Shown: positions 1 through 9,716, counted from the stretch's first letter. The stretch is DNA of 64,000 nucleotides from Natronincola ferrireducens (GCF_900100845.1 NZ_FNFP01000001.1:744001-808000); one strand, 5' to 3'. Numbers and translations are program-made. Notes: generated by a model from the letters alone, not told the origin.

Positions 1-56
1 AATTTATGTTTTAATGGTTAGCAAGTGTTTCCATTAAGATAGCGGGGTGATAGGTT

Positions 57-860
57 ATGGATAATATACAGTGGAAAAAGTTTTTAATTCCCTATGAAAA
101 TGCTGTAGAGGAGTTAAAGGTAAAATTTAAAAGCATACGAAACGAGCTTCGTACCATCGGTGAATATTCTCCTATTGAATTTGTTACTGGAAGAGTAAAA
201 AAGGTATCCAGTATTTTAGAAAAGGCTAAGAAATTGGATGTAAGCCCTGAAGAAATTCCTGATAAGATAGAGGATATTGCCGGGATAAGAATTATGTGTC
301 AATTTGTTGAGGATATTTATACTGTTGTAGATTACATAAGAGATAGAAATGGGGAAGACTTAGAAATTGTTCTTGAGAAGGATTATATAACCAATTTTAA
401 GGATAGTGGCTATAGAAGTTATCATGTAGTAATTAAATATCCTATCCATACTGCACTAGGCCCCAAAAAAATTCTAGCTGAGATACAAATTAGAACGTTA
501 GCTATGAATTTTTGGGCAATTATCGAACACTCTTTAAAGTATAAATACAAACAGTTGATTCCTCCTCACATCGAAGATCGGCTTAAAAAAGCTTCTGATG
601 CTGCTTTTAAACTAGATCAAGAAATGTCAGAAATTCGCCATGAAATTAGACAGGCACAAAAAGTCTTTGAAGTAAGGTCTAACATTGTATCCAGTATATT
701 ACAGAATATACAATCCCTCTATATAACAGGCAAGGTCAAAGAAGCCAATGAATTTCAAGAGCGATTCAATAGACTGTGGGAAAAAGGTGACACAATAGAA
801 CTAAAGATATTAGATAAAGAAATTAGCAACCTAACCCAAAAACAACAGCAATACGACTAA
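57..860 (+). CDS. Small alarmone synthetase, (p)ppGpp synthetase of the RelA/SpoT-domain type
   Basis: This cytosolic enzyme should transfer pyrophosphate from ATP to GDP or GTP to make (p)ppGpp, the stringent-response signal. The 267-residue protein has one synthetase domain at about residues 40-165. Visible motifs are GRVKK (45-49), EDIAGIRI (72-79), KDSGYRSYH (115-123), EIQIRT (142-147) and NFWAIIEH (151-158). The N-terminal HD hydrolase and C-terminal TGS/ACT domains of long Rel proteins are absent, so it belongs with the YjbM/YwaC class. At 267 residues it is longer than the roughly 210 residues usual there; the extra C-terminus (about 165-267) is charged and helical. ATG at 57 follows a GGGGTGAT ribosome site. 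The phosphoesterase gene starts 31 bases downstream and may be co-transcribed. The class is clear; RelP versus RelQ is not resolved. Confidence 0.93.
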   Translation: MDNIQWKKFLIPYENAVEELKVKFKSIRNELRTIGEYSPIEFVTGRVKKVSSILEKAKKLDVSPEEIPDKIEDIAGIRIMCQFVEDIYTVVDYIRDRNGEDLEIVLEKDYITNFKDSGYRSYHVVIKYPIHTALGPKKILAEIQIRTLAMNFWAIIEHSLKYKYKQLIPPHIEDRLKKASDAAFKLDQEMSEIRHEIRQAQKVFEVRSNIVSSILQNIQSLYITGKVKEANEFQERFNRLWEKGDTIELKILDKEISNLTQKQQQYD

Positions 861-891
861 TCATAATGAATAGCTAAAGATAGGTGATAAA

Positions 892-1581
892 ATGGCTCTA
901 TACGCAATAGGAGATTTACATTTAAGTAATGATGTAGATAAACCTATGGATGTATTTGGTGAACACTGGACAATGCATGCCATGAAAATTAAAGAAAATT
1001 GGCTTCGAAAAGTAAAGTCAGATGATACTGTGCTTATTCCTGGAGACATTTCCTGGGGAATGAATATGGAAGAAGCAACGAAGGATTTACAATGGATTGA
1101 AGCACTTCCAGGTAAGAAAATTTTGTTAAAGGGTAACCATGATTATTGGTGGGGATCTATTTCAAGATTGAATAATAGTTTTAATAATATGGAGTTTCTA
1201 CAGAACAACTTTTTTACCTATGAAGATTACGCCATATGTGGTACTAGAGGATGGATATGTCCCAATCCCTATAGGTTCACTAAACAGGATGAAAAAATTT
1301 ATCATCGGGAAATCCATCGATTAAGACTTTCTTTAGATGCTGCGAAACTGAAGGGCTACAATAAAATTATAGGGATGCTTCATTATCCTCCTACAAATGA
1401 TCTTCAACAAACCTCCTTGTTTACTGAGGCGTTTGAGGCATATAATGTAGATACAGTTATATACGGCCACCTCCATGGAGAAGAGTCCTATGAAGGAGGA
1501 CTTCAAGGAGTACATCAAGGTATCAGCTATCATTTGGTTTCCTGTGATTATTTAGATTTTAATCTATTTAGAATACGATGA
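892..1581 (+). CDS. Calcineurin-like metallophosphoesterase
   Basis: The 229-residue protein carries all the metal-binding blocks of the calcineurin-like phosphoesterase family: GDLHLS near residue 7, PGDISWG near 50, KGNHDYW near 80, an H in MLHYPP near 163 and YGHLHG near 190. It is predicted to be a soluble two-metal phosphohydrolase; the substrate cannot be told from sequence. The ATG at 892 follows AGGTGATAA. It lies just behind the alarmone synthetase gene and is followed by a hairpin at 1648-1686, so the two may form a short transcription unit. No signal peptide or membrane segment is seen. Confidence 0.9.
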   Translation: MALYAIGDLHLSNDVDKPMDVFGEHWTMHAMKIKENWLRKVKSDDTVLIPGDISWGMNMEEATKDLQWIEALPGKKILLKGNHDYWWGSISRLNNSFNNMEFLQNNFFTYEDYAICGTRGWICPNPYRFTKQDEKIYHREIHRLRLSLDAAKLKGYNKIIGMLHYPPTNDLQQTSLFTEAFEAYNVDTVIYGHLHGEESYEGGLQGVHQGISYHLVSCDYLDFNLFRIR

Positions 1582-1647
1582 AAAAATAAAAGCACTCTTA
1601 AAGTTCCTTGAGGGCTACTGATAAAGGATAAAAAGCAAGTAAAAATC

Positions 1648-1686
1648 AGGAGAATTCCTTAAAACAAAAAGGGATCTCCTTTTTTA
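1648..1686 (+). terminator. Rho-independent terminator after the phosphoesterase gene
   Basis: AGGAGA at 1648 pairs with TCTCCT at 1675-1680, with an inner TTCCTT/AAGGGA extension, and a T-run follows. It fits as the end of the transcript that carries the genes at 57 and 892. Confidence 0.65.
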
Positions 1687-1822
1687 TTCAGGAAACCTCC
1701 ATAGTAAAAACATCTTATTTTCACTCCCTCTAGTATTACAAGATAGACAAGGTAGTAGAGGATTTATAGAGGAGAAAAGACTTTTAATTGGAAGGTAAAA
1801 TAATTTTTTCTTAAAGGAAAGT

Positions 1823-2056
1823 ATGATTTCTAAATGTATAGAAGAATATCATACAAGTTTTAATATGAAAAAATACAAAATTAGAAAAGTTTTAAAGGAG
1901 TTTTCTGTTGCTTTTGATGCACTACGTTTTTATGAAAAAAACAGTGATGATAAAATTAGCTTATCCATTCCTTCAAAACCTTTTGATATAGTCAAAAAGG
2001 TCGGGTATAAACTGAATTGGGACATTATATGTCAGTATATTTTAGAGTATAAATAA
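1823..2056 (+). CDS. Small hypothetical protein
   Basis: This is a 77-residue open frame that I do not recognise. It is rich in Lys, Phe and Tyr, with no signal peptide or membrane segment. The ATG at 1823 has only a modest ribosome site (AAAGGAAAG). It has its own space between a terminator (1648-1686) and the bidirectional hairpin at 2140-2182. It could be a real small gene or the remains of a longer one; codon use is like the neighbours but the length is too short to be sure. Confidence 0.4.
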   Translation: MISKCIEEYHTSFNMKKYKIRKVLKEFSVAFDALRFYEKNSDDKISLSIPSKPFDIVKKVGYKLNWDIICQYILEYK

Positions 2057-2139
2057 AGAAGGTAAAAATATAGAGAGGTATAAGATAGTCATTCCGATTA
2101 AAGAAATTTAAAAAATATGTTGGTTATTTTATTACAGGA

Positions 2140-2182
2140 AAAAGATGAGTTATAAATTAATATTATTTATAACTCATCTTTT
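2140..2182. terminator. Bidirectional terminator between convergent genes
   Basis: AAAAGATGAGTTATAAAT (2140-2157) and its exact complement (2165-2182) form an 18-bp stem with A and T runs on the outside. It serves the convergent ORFs at 1823 (+) and 2163 (-), and overlaps the last codons of the latter. Confidence 0.85.
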
Positions 2183-4292
2183 CAAATGTAATTAATTCAA
2201 CGTTAAAAGGTTCTAGTGTGATGTGCAAATCATAATAACTTTTTTGTTCGATGTGGGAAAAAGTGATTTTAGGGAAAGATGTTCTTTGAATCAATTCTTC
2301 ATTTTCTTTGGAAATTGATTGGGGACATCCCATGTTTTCCCAATGCTTATAGACAAAACCATTTTCTATGTCTAATTTATATCTCTTTATAATATATTTA
2401 TTACCTATGTTCATTAGTCGTAAGATAAATTCTTTTTTTGTATTGAGTATATCATGCAATTGTTTTTTAGCTACTTTTAATTCTATTTTTTCATCAATAA
2501 ATAGGTTGTTGCATAGTTCATCATAGTTATATATTAATATTTGTATACTATCATTGTTTTTAGTTGCTACATACCCATCTCCCTTAGCTATTATCTCATC
2601 ACCAAGCTTTGATAATAAGTAGAATCCATAATAGGATGATTTTCTTAAACCATTCAATGTTATTAAGCCTAGACCACCATGAAAAAAGGAATGATTTCTT
2701 GAATAATCATGGAAACTATCTATTAGCATTATGTTATCTTTAAATTTATCTTTGTTACTCTTTACTAGATTATGTACTATGAAGGAAGCCATAAATTCCG
2801 TATCATACAATGAATTTAAAGAATAATTCATGACATTTTTTTCTTTTGGTGTGGTCATTTTATAGGATTTAATTATTTTATTAATTTCTGAAATAAGGTA
2901 ATTATATTTATTGTCTTTTACATTACTATGTAACTCGAATTTCCAATTTTTTACTGATTCATATCCATATTTATTCATACAGTACAATATAAAATTATTT
3001 AAAATATATGGCAATTCATTAACAAGTCCATTAGTCACTATTTTTTCATAATTCATTGTAATAATAGGCGTAATCCTTATTCTATTACAAGTATTGAATA
3101 GCTGATTAAAACAATCAAAATTTTCAGGTGTATAATTTCTTTCTATACAATCCAGAGGATTTAAACGAATGTACTTAAAACCAATATCCTCCTGAAATTT
3201 TTCTAAATACTTTTGGTACTCTAAGGTAAGTCCTTGATAAATATTTGGCAAGTTTAAATAGTTCCAGTAATGCTCAAATTTTTTAGTTCCCTTATTAGTA
3301 AAATCTATTTCAATAATGTTGAATACTCCCTCAAAACTATAAACATTCTGTTTTTCTTTAGGAATTTTCAACAAGTTTTTTATTTTTTTTACGGCTTTTT
3401 CTTTATCATAATCTAAATATTTTATTTTTTTAACTCTAATTGTTTTATCTTTAAATTTTTTTCTATGTTCAGAAGGTGTTATACCAAAGAATTTTTTGAA
3501 ATGTTTAGTATAATATCTATAGGAGGAAAAACCACATTCATGTACAATATCTTCTATAGTCATTTCCGTCCCTAATAGTAGTTTTTCAGATAGTTCTACC
3601 CTAACTAAATTTACGGTATCTTGAAATCCATATCCAACCCCATATTTAAGCAGACGTGTCAAATAATACTTACTAATATGTTCTTCTTTAGAAATTTGTT
3701 CTAAACTAATTTTTTTATTGTAATTTGAATAAATATAATCTGTTATTCTGTGTATCCTTTGAATTTGAAAATGATCTCCTTTATACTTGTTTTCATTTTT
3801 AAGTTTTTTATCATCCATAGAATAATATTGAAAATCATTTATTAGGTTTAATAGACATGAGATAACTAATGCTTCAACTTTTTTTCTATATCCTTCTTCC
3901 TTGTTTAAAACTTCCAGCATTATTTTTATTAAATATTGTTTTATTCTTTCAATTTCTTCTCTATGAGCTTTGTTATAATATGAATCACATATATAAATTA
4001 TTTTATCTACGTAAGGATGATATTTTTTGTAGTTTTCCAAATCAATTTGTAGGAATAATATTAAATTTGAATCACTTTTTTTATAAATACTATGCAGGTC
4101 TCCTCCATTAATAAAATAAACATCCCCTTGTTCCAACGTATAGCTGTGAAAAGTATCTTTAAGATTTATTTCTCCTTCTATAACATAAATGATTTCAAGT
4201 TCATCATGCATATGTATAGGATATTCATTAATTGAACTACTAAATACTCTAATAGCTAAACCGTCAGAGTATTCAATACATTCTTTTAGCAT
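2163..4292 (-). CDS. AraC-family regulator: cupin sensor, AraC HTH and a GH39-like C-terminal domain
   Basis: The 709-residue protein has three parts. Residues 1-110 look like an AraC-type cupin sensor (HMHDELEIIYVIEG, then a GDVYFINGGDLHS stretch). Residues about 185-290 hold two helix-turn-helix units ending in the family signature GFSSYRYYTKHFKKFFGITP. The remaining 400 or so residues resemble the TIM-barrel and beta domains of GH39-type xylosidases (for example NWKFELHSNV), seen in some Firmicutes AraC regulators and usually thought to sense rather than cleave sugar. It is transcribed away from the GPH transporter at 4892 across about 600 bases, which suggests that it controls that gene, probably by binding a glycoside. 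The DNA-binding role is secure; the sugar link is inference. Confidence 0.85.
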   Translation of the reverse strand: MLKECIEYSDGLAIRVFSSSINEYPIHMHDELEIIYVIEGEINLKDTFHSYTLEQGDVYFINGGDLHSIYKKSDSNLILFLQIDLENYKKYHPYVDKIIYICDSYYNKAHREEIERIKQYLIKIMLEVLNKEEGYRKKVEALVISCLLNLINDFQYYSMDDKKLKNENKYKGDHFQIQRIHRITDYIYSNYNKKISLEQISKEEHISKYYLTRLLKYGVGYGFQDTVNLVRVELSEKLLLGTEMTIEDIVHECGFSSYRYYTKHFKKFFGITPSEHRKKFKDKTIRVKKIKYLDYDKEKAVKKIKNLLKIPKEKQNVYSFEGVFNIIEIDFTNKGTKKFEHYWNYLNLPNIYQGLTLEYQKYLEKFQEDIGFKYIRLNPLDCIERNYTPENFDCFNQLFNTCNRIRITPIITMNYEKIVTNGLVNELPYILNNFILYCMNKYGYESVKNWKFELHSNVKDNKYNYLISEINKIIKSYKMTTPKEKNVMNYSLNSLYDTEFMASFIVHNLVKSNKDKFKDNIMLIDSFHDYSRNHSFFHGGLGLITLNGLRKSSYYGFYLLSKLGDEIIAKGDGYVATKNNDSIQILIYNYDELCNNLFIDEKIELKVAKKQLHDILNTKKEFILRLMNIGNKYIIKRYKLDIENGFVYKHWENMGCPQSISKENEELIQRTSFPKITFSHIEQKSYYDLHITLEPFNVELITFEKMSYK

Positions 4293-4682
4293 ATAAAAGA
4301 CCTCTTTTCTAAAAGTAATTAGAGATGTTTAATTAGGTAATTAATTTTCTGATTTTATTTTATATTATATATTTTATGATAATTACGCTCTATTGTATAG
4401 TAAAAACAGCAAAAAATATATCTTTCTTCTCTAAATTATTAATAATTTGTTGATACTAAAAAATAAATTACTATATAACACAGTTAAATTAGGACATTTA
4501 ATACATATGTAGATTGTTACATTTTGTTTTTAAATCTACATTCCTATTCGAACAGTAAAATAATTTTATTGGACAACATGATATATGAAATAGAACAACT
4601 TAATACATAGCAAATACTTTCATTTTAAAATTAAATTTTAAAATATTAAAAATTAAGACTATGTTAAATGTCGTTGTTGATT

Positions 4683-4709
4683 TTATACTAAATTATAATT
4701 TTAGTATAA
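4683..4709. repeat. 10-bp perfect inverted repeat, possible operator
   Basis: TTATACTAAA (4683-4692) and TTTAGTATAA (4700-4709) are exact complements around a 7-base AT loop. It lies about 180 bases before the transporter start and has no T-run, so an operator is as likely as a hairpin. Confidence 0.45.
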
Positions 4710-4722
4710 GATTTAGAGACTT

Positions 4723-4805
4723 GTCATCCTATGGTATCTAAAGGCAGCAAAGGATCTAGCCCTTTAGATCTAAAACTAAGATCCTTTATTATCCCTCAGG
4801 ATGAC
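4723..4805. repeat. 83-bp nested palindromic element (dispersed-repeat type)
   Basis: The outer arms are GTCATCCT (4723-4730) and AGGATGAC (4798-4805); the inner arms are AAAGGATCT (4749-4757) and AGATCCTTT (4779-4787). The GTCATCCT...AAGGATCT layout recalls a palindromic intergenic repeat found in many copies in bacterial genomes; this copy is imperfect between the arms. Only one copy is in the window. The inner stem could also act as a weak terminator. Confidence 0.55.
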
Positions 4806-4891
4806 TGCAGCCTAACATTTTTATATTTTTTCAAATATCAACATTTATCATTAACAGAGCCAAAATTAAAAAGAATAAAGGGGGAATTTGT

Positions 4892-6319
4892 ATGGAAAAA
4901 ATAATGGGAGGAAAGAGAAAGAGATTATCATTTTTTACAAAGGCAGGATATGGTTCGGCATCAATGGCCGATACAATTTTCTATGATTTTGTATTTGTAT
5001 TTTTCTTATTCTTTCTTACTGATATTGCAGGAATAAGCCCTGCTTTTGCAGGTACCATTGCATTTGTTGGAGTTCTTTGGGATGCAATAACAGACCCATT
5101 AGCAGGATTCGTATCTGACAATACAAAATCTAAGTATGGAAGAAGAAGGCCGTATATTATTGGATCAGTAATTCCTCTCATCATAACATTGACCCTCATG
5201 TTCACAAAGGTGAATTTTAGTACTATAGGAATGAATATATACTATATAATTATTACCATGGCATTTTGGTTGGCTTATAAAGCATTTTTCATTCCCTATT
5301 CTGCATTAGGAGCAGAATTAACTAATGATTATCATGAAAGAACCTCTCTTAGATCCTATGCAACAATATTTAATTATGTAGGATTATTGGCTGGCGGTGC
5401 ATTACCTCTTGTATTAGTGGATTTTTTTCAAGGATTAGGATATGAACCAGCAACTGCATGGCAGTACACAGCATTGACACTATCAATTGTAGCTGGAGCT
5501 ACAATTGTGATAACATGGTTTTCTACAAAAGGTAAAGAGCTTGATATTGAGCTTTTACACAAAGAAAGCACTTCAAGAGAAGGATTCGTTAAAACAATTA
5601 AACAACTATTTAAAATCAAAGCATATAAATTTATTTTATTGGCTTCTATGTTTTTTATGGCCAGTTATTCAATATTTAATAGCAATTTAATTTATTTTTC
5701 TACCTATAAGCTTGGAATTGGCGAAATAGAGATGGCAGGCATATTTCTAATCTTCACCATAGTTTCATTCTTCTTTATTCCAGTTGTTACAGCTTTTTCT
5801 TCAAAAATTGGGAAAAGAAAAACTTATATTTGGGGCATGATTTCAGCAGGAATTGCATGCTGTTTATTTAGATTTATCAATATTGAAACCATATTCATGA
5901 CGATAGTTTATTCAATTATATATGTTATTGGTAATGTAGTCTATTGGACATTGATATACGCTTTAATCTATGATGTATGTGAACTTGATGAATTTATTTC
6001 AGGGCAACAAAGGGCAGGAATGGTTTCATCCTATGGATCGTTTGTTGGCAAACTAGGTTGTGCCATCGGTATGCAGATATTAGGCTTAGTATTACATTTG
6101 GCTGGATATAATCCAGAGGCTCTAGAACAAACACCTAAGACTATGAATGCTATTGAGTCTGCTTTCACAATAGTTCCTGGAATATTTTTAATCTTAAGTG
6201 GTCTGTTGTTGATATTTTATCCTATTTCTCAAGAAAGATATGAACGTTTGGTGGAAGCTTTAGAGTTAAAAAGACAAGGAAAAGAATATACAACAGAGGG
6301 GTTTGAAGAGTTATTGTAG
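4892..6319 (+). CDS. GPH-family (MFS) sugar:cation symporter
   Basis: The 475-residue integral membrane protein has about 12 hydrophobic segments and belongs to the glycoside-pentoside-hexuronide (melibiose-symporter-like) branch of the MFS. Typical features are the GVLWDAITDPLAGFVSDNT loop near residues 65-85, followed by KYGRRRPYI, and a second-half loop with KRKTY. The substrate is probably a glycoside or uronide, imported with Na+ or H+. The ATG at 4892 follows AAAGGGGG. It is divergent from the GH39-domain AraC regulator and 120 bases ahead of a decayed amidohydrolase gene, so a former catabolic unit is plausible. Confidence 0.88.
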   Translation: MEKIMGGKRKRLSFFTKAGYGSASMADTIFYDFVFVFFLFFLTDIAGISPAFAGTIAFVGVLWDAITDPLAGFVSDNTKSKYGRRRPYIIGSVIPLIITLTLMFTKVNFSTIGMNIYYIIITMAFWLAYKAFFIPYSALGAELTNDYHERTSLRSYATIFNYVGLLAGGALPLVLVDFFQGLGYEPATAWQYTALTLSIVAGATIVITWFSTKGKELDIELLHKESTSREGFVKTIKQLFKIKAYKFILLASMFFMASYSIFNSNLIYFSTYKLGIGEIEMAGIFLIFTIVSFFFIPVVTAFSSKIGKRKTYIWGMISAGIACCLFRFINIETIFMTIVYSIIYVIGNVVYWTLIYALIYDVCELDEFISGQQRAGMVSSYGSFVGKLGCAIGMQILGLVLHLAGYNPEALEQTPKTMNAIESAFTIVPGIFLILSGLLLIFYPISQERYERLVEALELKRQGKEYTTEGFEELL

Positions 6320-6438
6320 TTTGTTAACTGTAGGGGATTTTTCTTTATCTTGACAATACATTCATGGGGCAAAAACGTGTAAAAATTATAGGATAAATTA
6401 AGGAAACGATATAATTTTTGGAATGGGGGATGATTATT

Positions 6439-7685
6439 ATGGAAGTAAATGTACTAAAACCGGCAGAAATGGTATTTCAAAATGGCATTGTATATACGGT
6501 TGATAAGGAAAGAAGCTGGGCTGAGGCTGTAGCTGTAGCCAATGAGAAAATTGTTTATGTAGGAGATAACAAAGGGGTAGAGAAGTTTATTGGAGGGGAT
6601 ACAAAGGTAATAGATCTTGAAGGAAAGATGCTTCTACCGGGTTTTATTGATGCCCATGCCCACCCCAATATGGCAGCATTTTTTTCAATGGGTGTTAAGA
6701 TAGACATGACGGCAGATTATAATGAAACATTAAAAAGCATAAAAAAATATATAGAAGAAAATCCTGAAAGAAATGAATACTTTGGTTTTGGATATAATGA
6801 GGACTTGTTTGATGAGAAGGGACCAAAGAAAGAAGTTTTAGATGCACTATGTCTAGACAAGCCAATCTTTATTCTATCATCTGGTGGACACTCTGGTTGG
6901 GGAAACTCAAAAGCATTTGAGGTAGCTGGTGTAGACAGAAAACACCCAGATCCTATTCCAGGGTTTCATTATTACAAGCGGGATGCCATGGTCTTTTTCA
7001 AGAATTTTATAATATATGTGTAAAAGCAGCAGCAGCAGGATTTGACATTCATCTTCACGGTATAGGAGATAGAACTATTTTTGAAAATCTTATGGCGGCT
7101 AAAGCAGTTCGAGAGGCTGGTTATCATGATACAAGGCTTACAAATGCCCATACTCAGTATGTAAGAAGAGAAGACAGAGAGCTATTTGGCAAATATAATG
7201 TCATTGCCAATACAACAGGTGCTTGGTTTGTTAATGATGAAAATAATGAAATAGCATTAGGTGATCGAGCTAAAGAATTATTTTTAATGAAAACCCTTAT
7301 TAAAAACGGTTCTAAAATAACATTAAGCAGTGATTACTCAGCTTCAGAGTTAGGTCACGAGCCTTTAAAGAACATTGAGATGATAGTTACACGTCAGGTT
7401 TATGGAGAAAAGGATTTTCCAGTTTTAGAGCCTGTAGAAGAAAGACTGACAATTGAAGAGGCTATAGAAGCTTATACAATTAATGCTGCATATCAAGTTA
7501 GAATGGATGACAAAATTGGTTCAATTGAAGAAGGAAAATATGCTGATTTAGTAGTATTAGGAGAAAATATCTTTGAAACAGATACATATTCTATTCATAG
7601 GATTCCGGTTGTTATGACGATAACAAATGGTAAAGTAGTTTACAATACAAATAATATAGGATCTGTAGTAGTAAAGTGTTGTTAA
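6439..7685 (+). pseudogene. YtcJ-like amidohydrolase, broken by an internal deletion and frame change
   Basis: The 5' part (6439-7023) encodes the metal-dependent hydrolase N-terminus with DAHAHPNM and runs out of frame after PGFHYYKRDA. The 3' part is open in another frame from 6987 and reads HGLFQEFYNICVK, then HLHGIGDR and the rest of the barrel up to 7685. The two pieces total about 415 codons, against 529 for the intact relative at 34678, so roughly 110-140 codons of the middle are gone and the junction near 6985-6990 is out of frame. The start at 6439 fits the GGGGGA site at 6425. The protein would lack much of its metal site and is almost certainly inactive. It was probably once expressed with the upstream transporter. 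Confidence 0.88.
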
Positions 7686-7820
7686 TAGAATGCAAAATGT
7701 ATATACATGTTCTAATTGGTGGAACTAGATATCTAAGGAAACTTTTAGCAAAATCAAAGCTTTAGGAAACAAAACAATATTTATTTAGCACAGAGTCATA
7801 ATATAAAGCAATTACATTTC

Positions 7821-7857
7821 TAAAGCCCCTTGAACTATTGAGTTCAAGGGGCTTTAG
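7821..7857 (+). terminator. Strong terminator hairpin
   Basis: TAAAGCCCCTTGAACT (7821-7836) and its perfect complement (7841-7856) form a 16-bp stem with a 4-base loop, followed by a TTTTT stretch just after 7857. It ends the transporter/amidohydrolase unit. Confidence 0.85.
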
Positions 7858-8387
7858 ATTTTTACTATATCTATTTACAGTGTTGATAAAATTAGAGGTA
7901 AAACAAAGTTATTACCATATGTTGTGGAAATTATTATACACATGTTGCTATTTTAAAAATCAAAATAATTTTATAAAGCAATATTGTATATAAAATGAAG
8001 CAACATAATATCTACTTCAAAAAAGTGTATTGTAATATAATTAATTTATAGAAAATTCTAAAAATAATTAAATATAACAAACCTTTGGTTAAAAGATTTT
8101 TTAGATAATAGGAAAAAATATTGTAAAGGTTTTATTACTGATGAATAGTTGTTAGAAAAATATTTGTTCACATTCTTAATTAGGATTTAAGTGATTATAA
8201 TGTCAATCATTTATCCATTTATTAATGATTGATGCATTATAAATATACCCATCAAACAATTATAAAATTGGAGGCGAAATTGTGAAAGTGTTATTAGCAG
8301 GAACCTGACATTGGCCAGTGAATAGACACAAAACAATATGTTTAAATTCGCAAAATGAATAAAATGATAAGAAAAGGGGAAGTAAAT
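7858..8387 (+). other. AT-rich intergenic stretch with a start-like remnant
   Basis: No gene is seen. At 8282-8308 a good ribosome site (GGAGGCGAAAT) precedes a GTG frame reading VKVLLAGT and then a stop. That is the usual start of a nucleotide-binding protein, so it may be the stump of a lost gene or a leader peptide for the gene at 8388. Confidence 0.4.
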
Positions 8388-9716
8388 ATGAGGATGTTAA
8401 TGATCGGGACAGGTGGAGTTGGAGAGTCAATTCTTAAAATTTTAAAGGAAAGAGACCCTAAAAGTAAATGGTTAAAATATGTTGTTTGTGCAGACTATCA
8501 TATGGACAGAGCAGAGGAAGTTGCTGCTAGCCTAGGTGACTCAAAGCGTTTCGTTCCTGCTCAAGTTAATGCTAAGGATAAGGAAGCGATTATAGAACTA
8601 ATTAAAAAACACAATTGTGATTTTGTAATGGATGCAGCGGCTCCCTTTGTAGCAGATAACATTTTCGATGCTGCTTATGAGGCTGGAGTACAATATGCAA
8701 ATATGGGGACTTGGTCTTTACCGAAGACAGATCCAAAAGAGATGTATGGTGTCGGAAAACAGTGCTTCCAGCAGTTTATGACAGACTATAACTTTGATAG
8801 ATCTGATATGTGGGCAGAAAAAGGTTTATTAGCAGCTATATGTCTAGGAATAGATCCAGGGGTTGTTAACGTATTTGCTAAATTTGCAGCGGAGTATCTA
8901 TTTGATGAATTACATGAAATACATGTAAAAGATGGTGGTAATTTGAGTATACCATCTGCAAAAGAAGACGAAATAGTATTTGGGTTTAATGTTTGGACAG
9001 TATTAGATGAAGTTTTAAATCCAAACGTAGAATGGGATAAAGAAAAAGGATTTATCGTAGAGCCTCCATTTGCTGGTGAAGAAATTTTTGATATGCCAGA
9101 AGGAGTAGGACCAAATAAACTTGTAAAAGTTGAACACGAAGAAGTAGCATGTATGCCAAGATATTTAGAAAAGTATGGATTGAAAAAATGCACATTTAAA
9201 ATTGCTTTAGATGAAAATCTGGTAAGGGCATTAAAAGTTATTCAAGCATTAGGTCTTAGAAGTTTAAATCCAGTGAATTTGGATGGTATAGAAGTTTACC
9301 CTAGGGATGTTGTTGCTGCAGTTGCTCCACAACCAACTGATATTGGGAATGAAATGATTGGCAGGATGTGTGTTGGTGTTCATTGTATAGGTATTAAAGA
9401 TGGTAAAAAACGAGAAATCTTCATGTATCAGCCCTTAGATAACCAAGAATCAATGAGGCGTTGGGGTATGCAGGCTGTCGTAGCCCAAACAGGTTTTGGA
9501 GCAGCCATTGCTATTGAATTGATTGGTAGAGAAATCTGGACCGAGAAGGGGGTACATTCTTTAGAAGCATTTGACCCAATCCCTTATCTAGAAATTATGA
9601 ATGAAGCAGGTTTTGAATACAATATAGTTGAAATGGATTCGGAATATAAGCGTGTAATAGATAAAATAGAGCTTAGTAAAATTTTTGCAGAAGCTGCAGC
9701 AGCTGGAGATAGATAA
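8388..9716 (+). CDS. Saccharopine-dehydrogenase-family protein
   Basis: A 442-residue NAD(P)-dependent dehydrogenase-like protein. The N-terminal Rossmann fold starts MRMLMIGTGGVGESI, and the family's C-terminal substrate domain follows (PGVVNVFAKF near residue 165). Relatives include lysine-pathway saccharopine dehydrogenases and carboxynorspermidine synthases. No lysine or polyamine gene lies next to it, so the reaction is not assigned. An upstream in-frame ATG at 8355 exists, but the AAAAGGGGAAG site points to 8388. It stands alone between terminators at 7821 and 9848. Confidence 0.82.
   Translation: MRMLMIGTGGVGESILKILKERDPKSKWLKYVVCADYHMDRAEEVAASLGDSKRFVPAQVNAKDKEAIIELIKKHNCDFVMDAAAPFVADNIFDAAYEAGVQYANMGTWSLPKTDPKEMYGVGKQCFQQFMTDYNFDRSDMWAEKGLLAAICLGIDPGVVNVFAKFAAEYLFDELHEIHVKDGGNLSIPSAKEDEIVFGFNVWTVLDEVLNPNVEWDKEKGFIVEPPFAGEEIFDMPEGVGPNKLVKVEHEEVACMPRYLEKYGLKKCTFKIALDENLVRALKVIQALGLRSLNPVNLDGIEVYPRDVVAAVAPQPTDIGNEMIGRMCVGVHCIGIKDGKKREIFMYQPLDNQESMRRWGMQAVVAQTGFGAAIAIELIGREIWTEKGVHSLEAFDPIPYLEIMNEAGFEYNIVEMDSEYKRVIDKIELSKIFAEAAAAGDR

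Larger units (their letters stand above)
4293..4891. other. Divergent intergenic region, AT-rich
   Basis: These 600 bases separate the AraC regulator from the transporter. No ORF is convincing. They hold a 10-bp inverted repeat (4683-4709) and a palindromic element (4723-4805), listed separately. AraC-type half sites could not be defined by eye, and no strong -35/-10 pair was found for the transporter. Confidence 0.6.

Noticed and set aside
7092-7685. Second half of the amidohydrolase as an independent gene
   Set aside because: The frame is open back to 6987 in continuity with the family sequence and has no ribosome site at 7092; it is the 3' part of the broken gene.
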